Part shown: in pieces, positions 61,931-64,000 of the stretch
Layout of the letters: every line of letters begins with the position of its first letter
How positions within the stretch are numbered: the stretch's first letter is position 1
DNA from: an uncultured Methylomonas sp.
Lineage (GTDB): Bacteria > Pseudomonadota > Gammaproteobacteria > Methylococcales > Methylomonadaceae
NCBI GenBank assembly: GCA_936941155.1
Contig: CAKZJE010000034.1
Coordinates: 62,001-126,000 of the forward strand
Length of the DNA stretch: 64,000 bases
Direction: 5' to 3'
Made by a program: the position numbers and the translations under genes
Notes under the pieces: generated by a model
Databases searched by the model: none
What the model was told of the DNA's origin: nothing
Seen by the model: the letters and a program-made list of their open reading frames with translations, nothing else

Positions 61931-62260
61931 TTAAGCTTTAAACTCTTCAACGTTTCTGCCATCTGCAATTAATTCAAGCAACCAATTAGGTTTTCTGCCG
62001 CGCCCCGCCCAAACTTGTTTGCTGTTTGCTGGGTTTTTGTATTTTGCTGCCTTGGTTTTTTTCGGTGGATTCACTAAAAATTCATTTAATGAAAAACCAC
62101 GACTTGAAGCTAACTCTTGCATTTCATTATGCAAATCAATTTTATCTTGTTCTTTGCGTTCATTAATAGCATCTGTTAATTTTGCTTGGAAATCTTGTAA
62201 ATCTTTAGAAGAAACTTCTAAAAGACTTTCTACGCTAATATCAGCTAAATTTAAGGTCAT
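61931..62260 (-). CDS. H-NS family nucleoid-associated protein
   Basis: 109 residues. The N-terminal half is a coiled-coil dimerisation region (LLEVSSKDLQDFQAKLTDAI). The C-terminal KYKNPANSKQVWAGRGRKPN is the AT-hook-like DNA-binding core of H-NS proteins. It probably silences AT-rich transferred DNA such as the islands here. A long AT-rich upstream region is consistent with autoregulation, as known for hns genes. Confidence 0.93.
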   Translation of the reverse strand: MTLNLADISVESLLEVSSKDLQDFQAKLTDAINERKEQDKIDLHNEMQELASSRGFSLNEFLVNPPKKTKAAKYKNPANSKQVWAGRGRKPNWLLELIADGRNVEEFKA

Positions 62261-62738
62261 TTTCTCATCCTTATTATTGTTCAGTTAAGCTTAATGCTAG
62301 TTTTACTAGCGGTTCTATCAATTACACTAACAAATATATATCAACAGTTTCGATATAAAGTTATTAAAATTGATTTAGGCTGTGCATAATAACGTAAATT
62401 TAAAAATCTTCAATAGAAAGTTTGATTAAAAATAAAACTTCATCGCTTTGAAGTGTTTTAAGTTTATAAAATAAAAACTAAAAAAATCCTAATTAGTGTA
62501 TTTAATTAACATCTGTAGATGATTGATTGCTCTTTTGTTGTTTAATTTAAAAAGCAATTGCTTGTTTTAGCAAAATAACGTGTTGTTATAGCGTTTTTAA
62601 ATTAACAAAATAAAATTTGGAGGTCAGGCTTTGCCTGACAAGCAAGCAAAGCTTGCACTCCGGCTATTTGCGTTATATCACAAGGAATTGGAAACGCTCT
62701 ATTATCGTAATCAATAAACCACTGAAAGAAATATTGCA
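62261..62738. other. AT-rich intergenic region with one palindromic repeat
   Basis: 478 bp without a convincing gene, upstream of both the H-NS-like and IMPACT genes. It is strongly AT-rich with A/T tracts, fitting H-NS binding. At 62619-62661 lies a compact repeat GGAGGTCAGGCTTTGCCTGA continuing to GCAAGCAAAGCTTGCACTCC: two adjacent hairpins enclosed by GGAG/CTCC. The promoters were not placed. Confidence 0.55.
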
Positions 62739-63299
62739 ATGTACTGTGTAAAGTCTGTCACTCATTATGAAGAGTTCATTAAAAAATCACGTTTTATTGG
62801 GGTTATTGCGCCTTGCTTGAGTGAAAGTGCGGCTTTGTTGCATATAAAACAATTGTATGAGCAACATCCTCATGCCACGCATATTGCTTTTGCTTATCGG
62901 ATTAAAACGCCAGAAGGTTTTGTGTCGCGTTTTAATGATGCGGGTGAGCCTACGGGGACGGCTGGCAAGCCGATTTATCAGCATTTGGAAGGTAAGCAAT
63001 TGATTAATGTTGTGGTGGCGGTGATTCGTTATTTTGGTGGGGTGAAATTAGGGGCGGGTGGTTTAACGCGTGCTTATGGGAATTCTGCGCGACAAGTGAT
63101 TGAAATTGCGGAAATTATTGAATATGTTGAATTTGCGACTGTTGCGTTAAATTTGGATTACAAACAAATGCAAATGTTGGAATATCAGCTGAAAAAGTTG
63201 GATGGCGAAATTATTCAGCAGGATTTTGCCGGGCAGGTGAAGGTTGTTGTTAGTTTGCCGCTGGCGCATTTGAAAACGTTGCAGGCGATGTTTAGTTAA
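62739..63299 (+). CDS. YigZ/IMPACT (UPF0029) family protein
   Basis: 186 residues. FIKKSRFIGVIAPCLSESAA, HATHIAFAYRI, FNDAGEPTGTAGKPIYQHLE and VVAVIRYFGGVKLGAGGLTR are the UPF0029 signature. The last 60 residues correspond to the C-terminal DUF1949 domain, somewhat short compared with E. coli YigZ. Its function is not settled; the eukaryotic relative IMPACT regulates Gcn2. Confidence 0.93.
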   Translation: MYCVKSVTHYEEFIKKSRFIGVIAPCLSESAALLHIKQLYEQHPHATHIAFAYRIKTPEGFVSRFNDAGEPTGTAGKPIYQHLEGKQLINVVVAVIRYFGGVKLGAGGLTRAYGNSARQVIEIAEIIEYVEFATVALNLDYKQMQMLEYQLKKLDGEIIQQDFAGQVKVVVSLPLAHLKTLQAMFS

Positions 63300-63301
63300 T
63301 A

Positions 63302-63495
63302 AATTTTCGGGTATAAAAACCTTTCAGGTCTTAAAGACCTGAAAGGTTTGGGCGATAAAATAAGTTGTTTGACGACTTATAAGTTTAGTTTTCTGTCATC
63401 GCGCAAAATCTTTAGCCATTCGCTTTACTTAGCTAAATAAAACCGCTGAAATTTTTTAAGATGACTGGTCGTCTTGAAAAATTTTTCAAAATTTG
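63302..63495. repeat. Composite dispersed repeat (hairpin plus GACTGGTCGTC palindrome)
   Basis: No gene in 63300-63623. A 33-bp hairpin AAACCTTTCAGGTCT / AGACCTGAAAGGTTT (63317-63349) follows the IMPACT gene and can terminate it. GGGCGATAAA, CGACTTA, CTGAAATTTT and AAGATGACTGGTCGTCTT (63459-63476) come in the same order as in the copy at 43770-43930. Confidence 0.75.
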
Positions 63496-63623
63496 TGTAA
63501 AAAAACTGTTTTGAATATTTTTAAAGCACGCACTCAGCGGCTGCGCAGTAGTCTAAAGTCGATAAGCCGCGCCTAAAATGTTAAAATCATTTTATTTTTA
63601 ATCTTATTTTTTAGAGAGAGACA

Positions 63624-64000
63624 ATGGCAGGACATAGTAAATGGGCGAATATTAAACACCGTAAAGGGGCGCAGGATGCGAAACGCGGACAGGTATTCAC
63701 AAAAATGCTGCGTGAGATTTCGGTGGCAGCAAAAATCAGTGGCGATCCTTCTAATAATCCACGCTTGCGGACTGCAATTGATAAAGCCTTAGGCGCAAAT
63801 ATGAAGCGCGACACCATTGAAACCGCTATCAAAAAAGCGACCGGCGCATTAGATGGGGTGAATTATGAAGAAATTCGTTACGAAGGTTACGGGCCTTGCG
63901 GCACAGCGGTGATTGTGGATTGTTTGTCCGATAATCGGAATCGCACGGTAGCCGAAGTGCGTCATGCGTTTACTAAAGCGGGCGGCAATTTAGGCACAGA
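63624..64000 (+). CDS. YebC/PmpR family regulatory protein (3' end outside window)
   Basis: The first 125 residues are present. [20 protein letters not shown] is the family start; [20 protein letters not shown] and [20 protein letters not shown] follow. AGAGAGAGA lies upstream of the ATG. YebC proteins are DNA-binding regulators, and some act on ribosomes stalled at polyproline. In gammaproteobacteria it usually precedes ruvC. Confidence 0.96.
   Translation, partial: MAGHSKWANIKHRKGAQDAKRGQVFTKMLREISVAAKISGDPSNNPRLRTAIDKALGANMKRDTIETAIKKATGALDGVNYEEIRYEGYGPCGTAVIVDCLSDNRNRTVAEVRHAFTKAGGNLGT

Overview
The window looks like a chromosomal segment of an AT-rich gammaproteobacterium. Three gene orders are classic for that class: lptG-lptF diverging from pepA-holC-valS, pilB-pilC-pilD-coaE-zapD-yacG, and ypjD diverging from ffh-rpsP-rimM-trmD-rplS. 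Several kinds of dispersed palindromic repeat, a REP-associated transposase, a large two-partner adhesin, a delta-60/RTX exoprotein and a CHAT/TIR/STAND conflict cluster suggest a large-genome, surface-living or filamentous lineage, for example a Thiotrichales (Beggiatoa-like) or Methylococcales relative. That placement is inference, not a sequence match.

Layout. 1-3.9 kb: 3' part of a degenerate cyclase-like gene, an RTX exoprotein and an Rpn-type nuclease. 3.9-14.5 kb: lptG/lptF against pepA-holC-valS. The usually tight holC-valS junction is split by about 3.4 kb of accessory genes (an AlbA_2/ATPase protein and two tandem PD-(D/E)XK-like paralogues). 14.6-20.1 kb: type IV pilus motor and prepilin peptidase genes with coaE, zapD and yacG. 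20.1-25.4 kb, minus strand: a CHAD-ParA pair, an HD-GYP phosphodiesterase and lnt. 25.5-27.7 kb: a small secreted protein, a RAYT transposase between inverted REPs, and a 5'-truncated pilin-like gene with a duplicated domain. 28-40.5 kb: a two-partner secretion locus, tpsB plus a 3509-residue TpsA with a long coiled-coil C-terminal region. The 3' end and terminator of the pilin-like gene recur on the far side of this locus, just before dcd, so the locus is bracketed by a diverged direct repeat. 41.5-45.2 kb: a TPR-GT41 glycosyltransferase between two inverted MITE-like repeats, then a response-regulator diguanylate cyclase.

45.4-51.8 kb is the most unusual region: Trypco1 protein, CHAT-TIR-TIR fusion, an ATPase that lacks the core of its AlbA_2 domain, a 64-residue protein and an nSTAND1-TM-TPR protein. 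A GxxExxY protein and a PIN/antitoxin pair follow. It reads as an NTP-dependent conflict (immunity or cell-death) system. A MITE-like element with TTTTGAACACGATT-type ends separates its modules. 51.9-54.4 kb: an accessory pilin cluster with a shortened PilC paralogue and no ATPase of its own. 54.7-64 kb: housekeeping genes (ypjD, ffh, rpsP-rimM-trmD-rplS, comEC), a Rieske ferredoxin, an H-NS-like protein, an IMPACT-family protein and the start of a YebC-family gene.

No rRNA, tRNA or CRISPR array was recognised. All functional calls come from motifs read by eye; no database search was run.
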